Assembly (NCBI RefSeq): GCF_028640845.1
Contig: NC_080546.1
Location: forward strand, 83,570,257-83,634,256
Length of the DNA: 64,000 bases
Reading direction: 5' to 3'
From: Ahaetulla prasina
Taxonomy: Eukaryota > Chordata > Lepidosauria > Squamata > Colubridae
Shown here: in pieces, positions 20,039 to 30,372 of the stretch
Layout of the letters: every line of letters begins with the position of its first letter
Position numbering within the stretch: position 1 is the first letter of the stretch
Position numbers and translations under genes: made by a program
The notes under the pieces: model-generated
The model's database searches: none
Seen by the model: only the letters and a program-made list of their open reading frames with translations
Told to the model about the DNA's origin: nothing

Positions 20039-20636
20039 GCTACTACAGAAGTGGCCGAAATTGCGGAAACCTTTTTGGAAAAGTGTATTTTGTAAAACTA
20101 GCTAATAACATCACTTTTTTTGGAATAGTACCACAAAATTATATATCAATGGAAAGATAATTTAATCAAGAATGTAATGCAATAACTTGTATGAAGGTTT
20201 TGCTATCAGAATAGCAGTTACAGCATATAGAAGAAAAGTGAAACACATAGAAAAAAACGAGATATACAAAAATGATCACCATGTCAGTTAATACTTAGTC
20301 GGGTAACCTTTAGCATGCATTACGGCCTTACAACGTCTTCCCATGGAGTGAACCAAGTCTTTTAATTCTGCAGCTGTTATAATGTGAAACCAAGATTGAA
20401 GGATGACTTTGATTAACTGGGTTTTATTGCTGGGTTGCTTCTGACTAACCAGTTTCTTTAGTCGGCTCCAAAGATTTTCAATTGGGTTAAGGTCTGGGCT
20501 ATTCACGGGCCATTCCAGCAGTGGAATAGGATTATCTTGAAACTCCAAAAAAAAAAAAAAAAGTGGTGCTGTTATCCATCAAACCTCAAAAATACACTTT
20601 TCCCAAAAGGTTTCCACAATAAGTCACATGGCTTAC
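20039..20636 (-). pseudogene. Tc1/mariner-type element, internally deleted, transposase C-terminus
   Basis: The reverse frame 20548-20288 gives 86 residues including the hallmark WPVNSPDLNPIENLWSRLKK, whose Glu is the last catalytic acid of the DDE/D triad. The sequence upstream in the gene (DNA-binding HTH and first two Asp) is missing. Inverted ends can be seen: 'gcggaaacctttttggaaaa' on the left and its complement-like 'ttttcccaaaaggtttcc' on the right, separated by under 600 bp against about 1.2-1.6 kb for an intact element. It is non-autonomous and presumably inactive. Confidence 0.85.
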
Positions 20637-21205
20637 TAGGTGACAGGACAAAAAGTATCGAAAAGTCTTTTTCTTTTCGTCTATGGAAGATCTGAATTTG
20701 TTTACTCCCTGCCCCAAGCAAAACAGCCAATGATAGAATCATGAGTCTCTGGTCCATATACTTCTTATTTTCATAAAATCCTATTAAAATGTTGAGGACA
20801 ACACTGATAAAAGGGAAATAACAGAATATGAAGGAGATTTGTTAGTTTCCATCATTTACCAGCTACTTTTCACATGGTAATTTATTTTCAACCTAGAACT
20901 GCTTCTAGCTTCTGATACACCTTCATGCATCCCCCCACCAAACAAAACAAAACAAAACAAAACAAAACAAAACCCAATGTCACCACCAGCTCAGGATTTA
21001 ATTATATGTATTAATCATTTTGAAACAAAGTCAATATTTATAATAATGATCCTGATGTTTGACATATTTTTTCTCTCTCTTCATGTGGGATTATTCCATC
21101 ATGCAACATCTAGTCTCCAAATAGCAGACTAATAAGCAATTAATAATGAATTAGTTAAGGATAATTAATTGGATGGTCCACCTTCAAGAAAAAAACTCAG
21201 AGCTT
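20637..21205. other. Unassigned; AAAAC microsatellite at 20941-20973
   Basis: AT-rich unique-looking DNA apart from about six AAAAC/CAAAA units. Nothing else supported. Confidence 0.6.
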
Positions 21206-21206
21206 T

Positions 21207-21209
<3 letters not shown>

Positions 21210-21252
<43 letters not shown>

Positions 21253-21293
21253 AGGGAGAGGGAGAGAGGGAGAGAGATGGATAGATAGATAGA
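21210..21293 (+). repeat. AG / GGGA / GATA composite microsatellite
   Basis: AG repeats pass into GGGA and then three GATA units, directly abutting the 3' end of a CR1/L3 LINE (minus strand) at 'gaattctttattggcc'. Confidence 0.95.
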
Positions 21294-22862
21294 ATTCTTT
21301 ATTGGCCAAGTGTGATTGGACACACAAGGAATTTGTCTTTGGTGCATAAGCTCTCAGTGTACATAAAAATAAAAGATACATTTCTCAAGAATCATAAGGT
21401 ACAATACTTAATGATAATCATAGAGTACAAATAAGCAATCGAATCATACTAGGAAACAATCAATATAAATAGTAAGGATACAGCAATAAGTTTTATTTTT
21501 ATTTTCATTAAGCATGTATTTTATGACAGATACAAGTGTAAACATAATTATAAATACATGAAAAGGATACGAATAAAAGAAAACATTAGGACAAGGTTGT
21601 AGGCACACTGGTACGCTTATGCACACCCCTTAGAGACCTCTTATGAATGGAGTGAGGTCTACAGTAGACAGTCTAAGGTTAAAGTTTTGGGGATTTGGGG
21701 AAGAAACCACAGAGTCAGGTAGTGTATTCCAGGCATTGACCACTCTGTTACTGAAGTCATATTTTCTGCAGTCTAGATTGGATCGGTTTACCATGAATTT
21801 GTATCTATTGTGTGCTCTTGTATTGTTTTGGTTGAAGCTGAAGTATTCATTGGCTGGTAGGACATTGTAGCAGATGATTTTATGTACTATGCTCAGGTCA
21901 GACTGAAGTCGGCATAGTTCTAAGTTGTCTAAGTCCAAAATTTCGAGTCTGATGGCATAAGGTATTTTATTACGGGTAGAGGAAAGGATGACTCTTCTTG
22001 TAAAATATCGCTGGACTTATTCAATTGTATTAATGTCCGATATGCAGTGTGGGTTCCAGACAGATGAGCTGTATTCAAGAATTGGTCTGGCAAAAGTTTT
22101 GTATGCCCTAGTTTGCAGTTCAATATTACCGGAGAAGAAGCTACACAAGATTAGGTTAACAACTCTTAATGCTTTTTTAGTAATGCTGTTACAGTGAGCT
22201 CTGACACTTAGATCATTTGAGATGAGTACTGTCTGTGTGTACAGACAGAGTGAGGGTCATCTGTTAGGTCGTATCTGTCCAGCTTGTATTTTGTGTTCTG
22301 ACTTTTTTTTTTTTTGCCAATGTGTAAGACAATTTGTTGGTTGAGATTTGGAATTGCCAGTTGTTTGACCATTCTGACACATAGTCAAGGTCTTTTTGTA
22401 GAGTAGCAGCATTGTCAGTGGTGTTGAATAGTTTTACATCATCTGCAAAGAGAAAGCAGTTGCTTATAATATGATCACAAAGGTCATTTATATAAAGTAT
22501 AAAAAATGTGGGTTCTAAAATCCTGCCTTGGGGAACACCAGTGTAAACAGGTGGAGGGTTAGATAAGATGTTCCCTATTTTGATTACTTGCTGCCTGTTT
22601 GATAGGAACACATCTATCCACTTATGCAGGAATCCAGAAATGCCATACGATTTTAGTTTTAGAAGTAGCTTGCCATGTACAACTGAATCGAAGGCTTTAC
22701 AGAAGTCTATATAAATTGCATCTATTGATTTACCCTATCTATTATCTATTGATTTACAGTCATACAGTCATAAGTGGGAGGAGATGGGTGATAGGAACGA
22801 TGAGAAGATTAATAGTAATAGTAATGCAGACTTAATGAATAGTTTGACAGTTTGATCTGGAA
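21294..22862 (-). mobile_element. CR1/L3 'Snake1-like' LINE 3' UTR split by another CR1-like insertion
   Basis: The outer pieces are 21294-21484 ('attggccaagtgtgattgg', 'acacacaaggaatttgtct') and 22741-22862 ('acagtcatacagtcataagt'). These are contiguous in the copy at 23396-23990, so the middle (21485-22740) is a later insertion. The 3' terminus lies at the left next to a microsatellite, as is typical of this snake CR1/L3 family. No coding part of the outer element remains. Confidence 0.75.
21485..22740 (-). pseudogene. CR1-like LINE (L3-type) ORF2 fragment nested in the Snake1-like copy
   Basis: Reverse reading gives the RT core (22611-22264) with GVPQG, PTFFILYINDLCD and LFADDVKLFN, so the FADD catalytic pair is kept. 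Further C-terminal blocks end with AWNTLPDSVVSSPNPQNF and TVDLTPFIRGL at 21630. Frames between the two parts are broken, and a poly-T/A insertion (about 22303-22315) disrupts the region after RT. It belongs to the same lineage as 8672-9547. The 5' endonuclease is absent. Confidence 0.85.
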
Positions 22863-23084
22863 AAGTAAAATACTGTAGGTTTAAATTTGATGATTACTTT
22901 TCTGGAAGATTACCAGGAAATCAAAAAGTATCTAAAAAGTGCAATAAATCTGGAGGAAATCAATCACCCATACTGTTTCTGAGAAAAGTCTATGGCTGAC
23001 TTCATGCAGTCACATAGAATAGAACTCAACTTGAGGGTAACTATATAATTTACACATAATTGTGCTGTTTAAAAACTAAAAGGC
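22863..23084. other. No recognised feature
   Basis: Short AT-rich gap. Nothing supported. Confidence 0.5.
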
Positions 23085-23350
23085 AAAGAAAGACTCTGGT
23101 GGCTCAACAGATTAAGCAGTCTGTTATTAACACAGCTGCTTGCAATTACTGCAGGTTCAAGTCCCACCAGGCCCAAGGTTGACTCAGCCTTCCATCCTTT
23201 ATAAGGTAGGTAAAATGAGGACCCAGATTGTTGGGGGCAATAAAAGTTGACTTTGTATATAATATATAAATGGATGAAGACTATTGCTTAACACAATGTA
23301 AGCCGCCCTGAATCTTTGGAGAAGGGCGGGATATAAATTCAAATTAAAAA
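23085..23350 (+). mobile_element. tRNA-derived SINE with L2-type 3' tail (copy a)
   Basis: The tRNA-like head contains 'ggtggctcaacagattaag' and a B-box-like 'ggttcaagtcccacc'. The core is 'actcagccttccatccttta' and 'cagattgttgggggcaata'. The end 'taagccgccctgaatcttt' plus 'ggagaagggcgggatataa' matches the L2 tail at 3463-3500. It was probably mobilised by L2. Confidence 0.82.
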
Positions 23351-23395
23351 AAAATACTTATTACCAACAGTTGAAGGTTTATCTCTGAAACTTTG

Positions 23396-23990
23396 ATAAT
23401 AGAATAGAATAGAATTCTTTATTGGCCAAGTGTAATTGGACACACAAGGAATTTCTCTTGGTGCATACGCTCTCAGTGTACATAAACAGAAAAGATACAT
23501 TCGTCAAAGATCATAAGGTACAACACTTAATAATAGTCATAGGGTACAAATAGGCAAGCAGGAAACGATCAATATCAATATAAATCGTAAGGATACAAGT
23601 AACAAAGCTACAGTCATACAATCATAAGTGGAAGGAGATGGGTGATGGGAACGATGAGAAGATTAATAGTAGTGCAGATTTAGTAAATAGTTTGACAGTG
23701 TTGAGGGAATTATTTGTTTAGCAGAGTGATGGTGTTTGGGAAAAATCTGTTCTTGTGTCTAGTTGTTTTGGTGTGCAGTGCTCTGTAGCATCGTTTCGAG
23801 GGTAGGACTTGAAACAGTTTATGTCCAAGATGTGAGGGGTTTGTAAATATTTCCACAGGCCTCTTTTTGACTCATGCAGTATACAGGTCCTCAATGGAAG
23901 GCAGGTTGGTAGCCATTGTTTTTTCTGCAGTTTATATTATAAAGCTGTTTCTATTAAAAACCTATACATTATAAACCTATAATGAAATCT
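23396..23990 (-). mobile_element. CR1/L3 'Snake1-like' LINE 3' region with AATAG tail
   Basis: The left end is three AATAG units, then 'ttctttattggccaagtg', 'attggacacacaaggaattt', 'acaatcataagtggaagg', and more internal non-coding LINE sequence ('tctgttcttgtgtctagttg'). The longest copy of this UTR in the window. The element reads on the minus strand, so the AATAG units are the complement of its 3' tail. No ORF remains. Confidence 0.75.
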
Positions 23991-24355
23991 TGGTTTTAAT
24001 CCAAAATGACTGCAATTCAAATTCAAATGCTGCTACAGAAAACACCAAATAACCTATGTAAGCACGATGCGGCATACATTTGGCGGGAAAACAAAAGCTA
24101 TTCACAACCGGAATGGTCCATTTCTAAAAATAGGGGTGTTCCAAACATTTTTTGGAAAACTGTTGCGGTCACTATGACCACAGGTCTGCGGTTATGGGTT
24201 AACATGCAAGTTCTTAATCCATACAATTGTAGTGTATTCATTGGAGCATTTTTTTGGAAGCTGTCCTTGTAGAAAAATCTTACACTTAGACACTTAGAGC
24301 TCAGGCAGGGGTCTTGAAGCACAAACTTCAGGCCGTGGTTGTTTAGAAACTACAA
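23991..24355. other. No recognised feature
   Basis: Unique-looking DNA with a short open frame (24006-24272) that shows no recognised similarity and no sign of selection. Confidence 0.45.
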
Positions 24356-24360
24356 GGACC

Positions 24361-24874
24361 TGTTGTGCCTCACCCGCCCTCCTCTCCTCAGCCGGGCCCC
24401 TCCCATCTCCTGCTATCTGAGCCAGAGACTGATAGTGAAGAAGAATGGCCTGGCATGCCTTCAGCCCCCAGCCCTGGCACCATGCCCGGACAGATTGAGC
24501 AAACAAACCTCCCTACAGCGTGTGAGCACGAAGCCAGCCACGAGCTGGAATTGCCGGCAGCTGAAGACGAAAAGACACAGTGGACAGATCCCCGCTTCCG
24601 GAGAATGGAGAGGCGACGTCAGCAAAAGGAAGGGAGGGGCAGGCCTGGATAAGTGCTGAGTCATGGAGCCACACCCCATGGCCTATATAAAGGATCTGCT
24701 TTTTGGCATTCCTTGAGTCAGGCAAAGTCTCATCTGGTTTGCTGAAGTCACACCTTGGATTCCTGCCTGCCCTGAGAACTCTGACAGGAATATGGCAAAG
24801 CTGCAGAGGCTTCGTGGCCACGCTTGATACAGACTTCCCAGACCCGGCCGTCGGAGGAGGAGTGGGACACGACA
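24361..24874 (+). mobile_element. Solo LTR, subfamily B (copy 1), with U3 open frame
   Basis: 514 bp, TGTTGTGCC start and CACGACA end, flanked by ggacc and ggacg (one mismatch in five). TATA box near 24684. From base 2 an uninterrupted frame of about 96 residues ends at 24652: QPGPSHLL, an acidic stretch ETDSEEEW, PSPGTMPGQ and the basic end WTDPRFRRMERRRQQKEG. The coding part fills most of U3. Confidence 0.9.
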
Positions 24875-24879
24875 GGACG

Positions 24880-25494
24880 AGATCTGAGGGTGCACTTTAC
24901 TCAGCTCATGAACAAGCAGAGAAGAGAGGGGGTTTTGAATTTTAATCAGAATGCCGAAACATCAAATCACACTTGTTTGTTTTCTAGAAACCTGTCATGT
25001 TAGCGTAAAAGGGGAATGAAGCATGAAATGTAGAAGATGTCTATCTCTCAAACAATGAATGGATGCCTTGTTTATGGAATTAGGTTATTTCACATTACTT
25101 TAAAGAACACAAAGGAGCACTTACATTGAGGGTATGCTAATGTGAACATTTGTTTAGCTGTAGTTAATTGATTAGTCAGTTGGAAAGGCAAAACATTATT
25201 CATTTAAGCATTCTTGAATTAATAGACAGCCGTAACAGACAAATACACTTGTGCAATGGAGTGTAAAACAACCGTTTCCCAAGTATGGCTTTCTTACTGA
25301 GTCTGTGCTTTTATTAAATCACGAACCTAACTAAACAATATGCCGAAGGAGGATGACAGAACCTGTTGTTAAAAAAAAAAAAGAATACAATGCTGTGGAT
25401 TTCCCACTGTAACTAAATAGAAGCACAAACAATTTGAGGGTGGAGAATTTGGAATCTGATGTAGGGAACATGGAAATTCGCTGAAAGGATGACT
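24880..25494. other. No recognised feature
   Basis: AT-rich unique-looking sequence. Nothing supported. Confidence 0.5.
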
Positions 25495-25504
25495 CTAATT
25501 GTAA

Positions 25505-25844
25505 AGGTTCCCCTAGCACATATGTGCTAGTCGTTCCTGACTCTAAGGGGCGGTACTCATCTCCGTTTCAAAGCCGAAGAGCCAGCGCTGTCCAAAGACA
25601 TCTCCGTGGTCATGTAGCCAGCATGATTCAAGGCCAAAGGCACACGGAACGCTGTTACCTTCCCACCAAAGGTGGTCCCTATTTTTTCTACTAGCATTTT
25701 TTACATCCTTTCGAACTGCTAGGTTGGCTGGGACAAGTAATGGGAACTCACCCCGTTACACGGCAGCCCTAGGGACTCGAACCGCTGAACTGCCAACCTT
25801 TTGATCGACAAGCTCAGCGTCCTAGCCCCTGAGCCACTGCATCC
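25505..25844 (-). mobile_element. Sauria-type SINE (copy d)
   Basis: The plus strand starts with the complement of the ACCTTT tail ('aaaggttcccctagcacat') and ends with the complement of the tRNA-like head. A perfect 10-bp target duplication ctaattgtaa lies at 25495-25504 and 25845-25854. Confidence 0.9.
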
Positions 25845-26029
25845 CTAATTGTAATGACCCCATTAAACAAAACAGATATTCAATGCTTTAAAAAAAATCC
25901 TTTGATGCTTAGGAATCAATCTGTCTAATCTGACAAGGAGGATTTTCCAAGTTCCAGAAAAAGCCCAAACGTATTTTCCCTTCTAGAAGGCTGGAATCAG
26001 AATTAGTACAAGTACTGCTCCCTGCTTAC

Positions 26030-26115
26030 AGAATAGAATGGAATACTGTAGAACAGAATAGAAGGGAATAGAAGGGAATGGAAGAGAACGGAAAAGAACA
26101 GAACAAAACAGAATC
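26030..26115 (+). repeat. Degenerate AATAG/GGAAT/GAACA pentamer tract
   Basis: Imperfect pentamers (GAATA, GGAAT, GAACA) precede a SINE. They resemble worn CR1/L3 tails, but no LINE end adjoins. Confidence 0.75.
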
Positions 26116-26124
26116 TTGGAGATG

Positions 26125-26515
26125 AACCGCGGTGGCGCAGTGGTTAGAGTGCAGTACTGCAGGCTATTCTGCTGATCACCGGCAGCCAGCAGTTTGGCAG
26201 ATTGAATCTCACCAGGCTCAAGGCTGACTCAGCCTTCCATCCTTCCGAGGTGGGTAAAATGAAAACCCAGATTGTTGGGGGCCATAGGCTGACTCTGTAA
26301 ACCAGGGGTCTCCAACCTTGGTCCCTTTAAGACTTGTGGACTTCAACTCCCAGAGTCCCTCAGCCAGCAAAGCAAAGCTGGCTGAGGAACTCTGGGAGTT
26401 GAAGTCCACAAGTCTTAAAAGGACCAAGGTTGGAGACCCCTGCTAGAAACCACTTAGAGAGGGCTGTAAAAGCACTATGAACCTGTATATAATCTAAGTG
26501 CTATTGCTTTTACTA
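26125..26515 (+). mobile_element. tRNA-derived SINE (copy b) containing a hairpin hAT-like element
   Basis: The head 'cgcggtggcgcagtggttag' and B-box-like 'agattgaatctcacc' are followed by 'ccttccgaggtgggtaaaat' and 'ttgttgggggccataggctg'. The SINE is interrupted at 26303-26442 and resumes with 'cacttagagagggctgtaaa' and the tail 'taagtgctattgcttt'. Confidence 0.85.
26303..26442. mobile_element. hAT-like MITE, near-perfect 140-bp palindrome (family 4)
   Basis: The ends CAGGGGTCTCCAACCTTGG and CCAAGGTTGGAGACCCCTG are exact complements. The two arms stay paired through 'gacttgtggacttcaactcc' to a small loop near 26370. The flanks ctgtaaac (26295-26302) and ctagaaac (26443-26450) agree at six of eight positions. 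It can fold into one long hairpin and has no coding capacity. Confidence 0.9.
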
Positions 26516-27721
26516 TATTCTAATCCAACTCTCAGCTCAAGCAGTAGACTTTATACCATTTCAGACAAAACACTTTCCAATCTCTTCTTAAAAACCTCCA
26601 GTGATGGAACACCTACCAATTCTGGAGGCAAGCCGTTCCACTGTTTGTTCCAACCTCTCAGGAAACTTCTTTTTTAATTCTAGGTTGGATCTCTTCTTGA
26701 TAAGTTTCCATCCATTACTTCCTGTGCTACTTTCATGTGCTGTTGTGGCCCGCCAGTGGCCAGCAGAACTGGCAGCAGATTCGGACAGTGAGGAGGTGGG
26801 GGAGGAATGTGAGCCAGTCCTGGAGTCTGGGAAAGGCTCAGATGAGGACTCTGAGTCGGAGGCAGAGTGGGGGCCATCTGGTAGTTCTTTGCTTCCTTCA
26901 GAGTCTCCAGAGTCTGACATCAGTGAGGCAGAAGAACAGCATCAGCCTGTTCCCAGTGTGCACATGCCAGACAACAGGAACAAGTAAACAGGGTCAACTT
27001 GGGAGTAAGGCTTGGAGATGATTGGCCCCTCCCATGAGACATAAAAGAGAAGTGAACACGATGTGACCTTTTTCAGGAATCAATTAGTTCATCTGGTCAA
27101 TAAAAGCTTTGAGAAAGTCCTGTTTGACTCTGTGCTAAGTTTGGCCTTGCCCTGCATGTGGCAATTAGTTCTCTGGCAGCATTCCATGGGAGATAAGGTG
27201 GGTGTTTGTAAACACTCCCCTGAAAGACTGGTTGAGAAGCCTTTTGAACTGGGAATGACAATTCACAGCTGTATGAATAAAAGAGGTTTGCTGGGACTAA
27301 GATTGTGCTGTATACTTTCTAAGGAAGCCTAGGTCAGAACAGGTGCCTTGAAGAATAGATTGACCCCATCTTCTTTGTGGAAGTCACTTAGATATTGGAA
27401 TACTGTTATCATGTCACTCCTAGTCTTTGTTTTCATTAGACTAGACATACCCAGTTCCTGCAACCATTTTTCATATTGTTTAGCCTCCAGTCTCCTAGTC
27501 ATTTTTGTTTGCCTTCTCTTTCTAGAGTCTCAACATCTTTTCTGTATCATGGCAACCAAAGTTAGATGCAGTATTCCAAGCGTAGCAGAGCATTGTAAAG
27601 CAGCACTAACACTTCATGTGATCTTAATTCTATCCCTCTATTAATGCAGTTCAGGACTGTGTTGGCTTTTTTGGCAGCTTCATCACGCTGCTGGGTCATA
27701 TTCAAGTGATCATCCACTAGG
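26516..27721 (-). pseudogene. CR1 LINE (copy 5), interrupted by an LTR
   Basis: The two CR1 pieces (26516-26740 and 27342-27721) together give the complement of the 3' UTR and C-terminal ORF2, up to a LLYNALLRLEYCI-like block and an AAKKANTVLNCINR segment near 27670. Several frame breaks. The LTR of subfamily G at 26741-27341 splits it. Confidence 0.87.
26741..27341 (+). mobile_element. Solo LTR, subfamily G (copy 1), with U3 open frame
   Basis: 601 bp, TGTTGTGGCC start and GTCAGAACA end, with flanks tgtgc and ggtgc (one mismatch). The frame from base 2 runs about 81 residues to a stop at 26987 and is strongly acidic: ELAADSDSEEVGEE, LESGKGSDEDSESEAEW and SDISEAEEQ. A TATA-like 'acataaaaga' follows at about 27041 and AATAAAAG-type signals near 27100 and 27277. 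It lacks the WxDP-RRR end of subfamilies A-E. Confidence 0.85.
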
Positions 27722-28082
27722 TGTTGTGGCCTGTTGGCTGCCAGCCCCTTTGGCAGCCAAATCCAATGAGGAGGCAGCATCAGGGCCAGCATCAAGGCAA
27801 TCTCTGAGGGGGAAGAGGGAATGGAGCTTTCAGAGATAGAGAAAGAGAGAGAGACAGAGCCTGGGCCATCCATCAGCTCTCAGATGGAAAATCATCAGCT
27901 CCTAGGTCTGGAGGTGAATGATGAGGAAGAGGAGGAACAGCTGGGTTCAGTGCCTGATGCACGGATGCACAGAAGGCAGAGAAGAGGAGAGCAGTAGAAA
28001 TCTATGGGCCAGTCCTTGGGACACAAGAGCCACCGTTGTTAGCAAAGCCCCACCCTAGCTCTGAGGATAAAAGGCAGGGGGT
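27722..28082 (+). mobile_element. LTR fragment, subfamily F
   Basis: It starts TGTTGTGGCC directly after CR1 sequence. After one frame change it has an acidic frame (SEGEEGMELSEIE, then VNDEEEEEQLG) ending DARMHRRQRRGEQ at about 27997. A TATA-like 'ggataaaagg' lies at 28066. The right part was not recognised beyond the subfamily E LTR that follows at once, so the copy is probably truncated or split by it. Confidence 0.6.
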
Positions 28083-28642
28083 TGTTGTGTCTTCACCCTC
28101 CCCCCCCACAAACCTGGCCTCCTGGCTGAGAGTGATTCAGAGAGTGAGGGGGAAGAGCCGACAGGGCTTCCCTCTGCGGGGCCTTCCTCTCTGGCTCTGC
28201 TCCAAGTCCCAGAGGCAGGCCAGATAGAGGAGATGACGAGGCCTCTGTCTCCTGCATCTCCTCCCTCTCAGGCCATGCCTCAAGACCCAGCTGCTGACAA
28301 TCAGTCGTGGCTGGACCCCCAGTATCGCAGACAGGAGAGACGGCAACATCAAAAGAAAGGGTGAGGCAGGCCTAGAGAGTGCTGAATCATGGAGCCACAC
28401 CCCACAGGATATAAAAGCAGGAGGGGCTGCCCTATAGTTCTTGTGACGAACAAACAATTGACTGTTGAAAACGTTGGCTGTACTGTGGCTCCTGGACTCT
28501 GTTTCGTTTCCTTCTGAACTTTGGGATTGTTCCAGCTCGGACTGCAGTCGCTCTGATAGATAAGAGGTCTTGGCAAGAATAAATTGCTGGCACATCTAGT
28601 CAGTTTGCGTTTCTAGTTGACTATGGTCGGGGGGATAGAACA
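28083..28642 (+). mobile_element. Solo LTR, subfamily E
   Basis: 560 bp, TGTTGTGTCTTC start and GATAGAACA end, with a perfect 5-bp duplication ggggt (28078-28082 and 28643-28647). After an early frame change the acidic ESDSESEGEEP segment and the basic end WLDPQYRRQERRQHQKKG are both readable, homologous to subfamily D. A TATA-like 'ggatataaaag' lies near 28408. Confidence 0.87.
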
Positions 28643-28927
28643 GGGGTGGAGATGTATAGATGTGGCAGACATCTTCCTTCCTGTCTGCCACTGATAGCCT
28701 GCACTTCCGAATCCTTTCTGAAAATGATCAGAATTGTTCTTCAGTGGAACCTGCAGCGCCTTCTGAGCATGTGTGTGTGTGTCACATCATTCCTTTCCAA
28801 CCATCTTTCCCCTTTAGTCAAAGTCACTTGTTTGTGTAAATTTTGTGGAATGGTTCAGCTGCAACAGTTTTATAAATACCATGCTAATCCAGATTTTACT
28901 TTTCTGGCCACCATGGTGATATTATGA
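28643..28927. other. Unassigned; segment 28786-28862 is repeated at 31700-31770
   Basis: The shared segment contains 'ctttagtcaaagtcacttgt' and 'ttttgtggaatggttc'. At 31700 it is next to a Penelope-like fragment, so it may be internal sequence of the same element. Confidence 0.5.
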
Positions 28928-28935
28928 CATTAGGG

Positions 28936-29844
28936 CAGTGGTGAAATCTGAACCGATTTACTACCAGTTTGCAGGTTGCACATGCACGGTGCGCACCATG
29001 CACCAAATGCGAGGTGCGTGCACGTGTGCAGTGCATGCCAAAAGGAGGCATGCGGTAAGTAGAACAGCACGGGGGGTGTGTGTGTGATCAGCGGTGGCGC
29101 GTGATCTTTTTTTTTTTACTTTTAAAAGCATTTTTTTACAACCTATTCGCCCAAATAGATTGTAAAAAAAATACTTTTAAAAGGTAAAAAAAAAGGCTCT
29201 GGTGATCAAATAGGTTGTAAAAAACGCTTTTAAAAGTAAAAAAAAATGGTTCTGATCATCAGGCAGCTCAGCTGTGATTGCCAGAGCCTCTTTTTTTTAA
29301 CCTTTTAAAAGCATTTTTTACAACCTATTTGGGCGCATAGGTTGTAAAAAACGCTTTTAAAAGTAAAAAAAATGGCTCTGACCATCAGGCAGCTCAGCTG
29401 TGATCGCCAGAGCCTTTTTTTACCTTTTAAAAGCATTTTTTACAACCTATTTGGGCGCATAGGTTGTAAAAAACGCTTTTAAAAGTAAAAAAAAATGGCT
29501 CTGACCATCAGGCAGCTCAGCTTTGATCGCCAGAGCCCTTTTTTAACCTTTTAAAAACATTTTTTACAACCTATTGGGGCGCATAGGTTGTAAAAAACGC
29601 TTTTAAAAGTTAAAAAAAACAGGCTTTGACAATCGTGTGGCTCAGCTGTGATCATCAGAGCCTTCATTTTACCTTTTAAAAGCATTTTTTAAAAGAAGCA
29701 GCAAGCGGGCAAGGGGGCAACTAGGCGATTGGGTGGGTATGGGTGGGTGGGGGCAGGGATTTTTGCTACTGGTTCTCCAAACCACCCACCACCATCACTA
29801 CCGGATTTGCTGATCCAGTGCGAACCGGGAGCATTTCACCCCTG
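28936..29844 (+). mobile_element. hAT-like element, family 5 (copy a), filled by a palindromic satellite
   Basis: The ends are CAGTGGTGAAATCTG and GCATTTCACCCCTG, the same type as family 1. The flanks cattaggg and aaccaggg agree at five of eight positions, weak but compatible with an 8-bp duplication. Most of the interior (29100-29700) is a tandem array of palindromic units. Shorter relatives are at 55483-55931 and 58964-59170. Confidence 0.75.
29100..29700. repeat. Palindromic satellite, about 121-bp unit
   Basis: Units starting near 29290, 29412 and 29533, with divergent flanking ones, each contain two inverted repeats. The first pairs 'ttttaaaagcattttttaca' with 'tgtaaaaaacgcttttaaaa' around a CCTATTTGGGCGCATAGG centre. 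The second pairs GGCTCTGACC with a GATCGCCAGAGCC arm around GCAGCTCAGCTGTG. Each could extrude as a cruciform. Confidence 0.85.
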
Positions 29845-29849
29845 AACCA

Positions 29850-30366
29850 GGGCCACTAGAAACAGAAATAATTTATCTTAAGTTCAGGTTTCTCTTAACA
29901 TAAAGGTTTCATAGTTAAGTGTTTGTTTAACTTGACTAAACAAGGATAAAAAAAAAATAGGGTTCATTTAAATTTGTGAACTTTTATTTTATTGACTTAT
30001 TTGCTGCGTATTGACTTCATTTTAGACGTGAAGATATTTTAATAGAAATGCTTGTCAATCTCTCTTCTTTTTTTTTTTACTTTCCACTTTTCTTCTTGAT
30101 TACGCTTTTAAATATCTAAGAATTAAAATATATTTTATGCATCTCGTTTTAAATTACTCATCCATTTTCTAATCTAAGACAAAAACATCAAAATATCATC
30201 TCTGAGAAGTGACAGGCCAACCCCCTATTTTTGATCACTTCAGTTCGCCAGATAAATATATATTTTGTTTTGTTTTGTTTTTTACTTTGTTAGGATTATC
30301 TTTTCACACTAGCAATGTCACAATTAACACTTCTTGGTTTGCACTTTTAAATAAAAGCCTAAAAGA
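29850..30366. other. No recognised feature
   Basis: AT-rich unique-looking DNA. Nothing supported. Confidence 0.5.
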
Positions 30367-30372
30367 CTGCAG

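Noticed and set aside
24006..24272. 88-residue frame near 24 kb
   Set aside because: No similarity was recognised and there is no supporting context. Left as unassigned.
29100..29700. CRISPR-like array
   Set aside because: There are no unique spacers; the whole unit repeats, and the setting is a vertebrate transposon.
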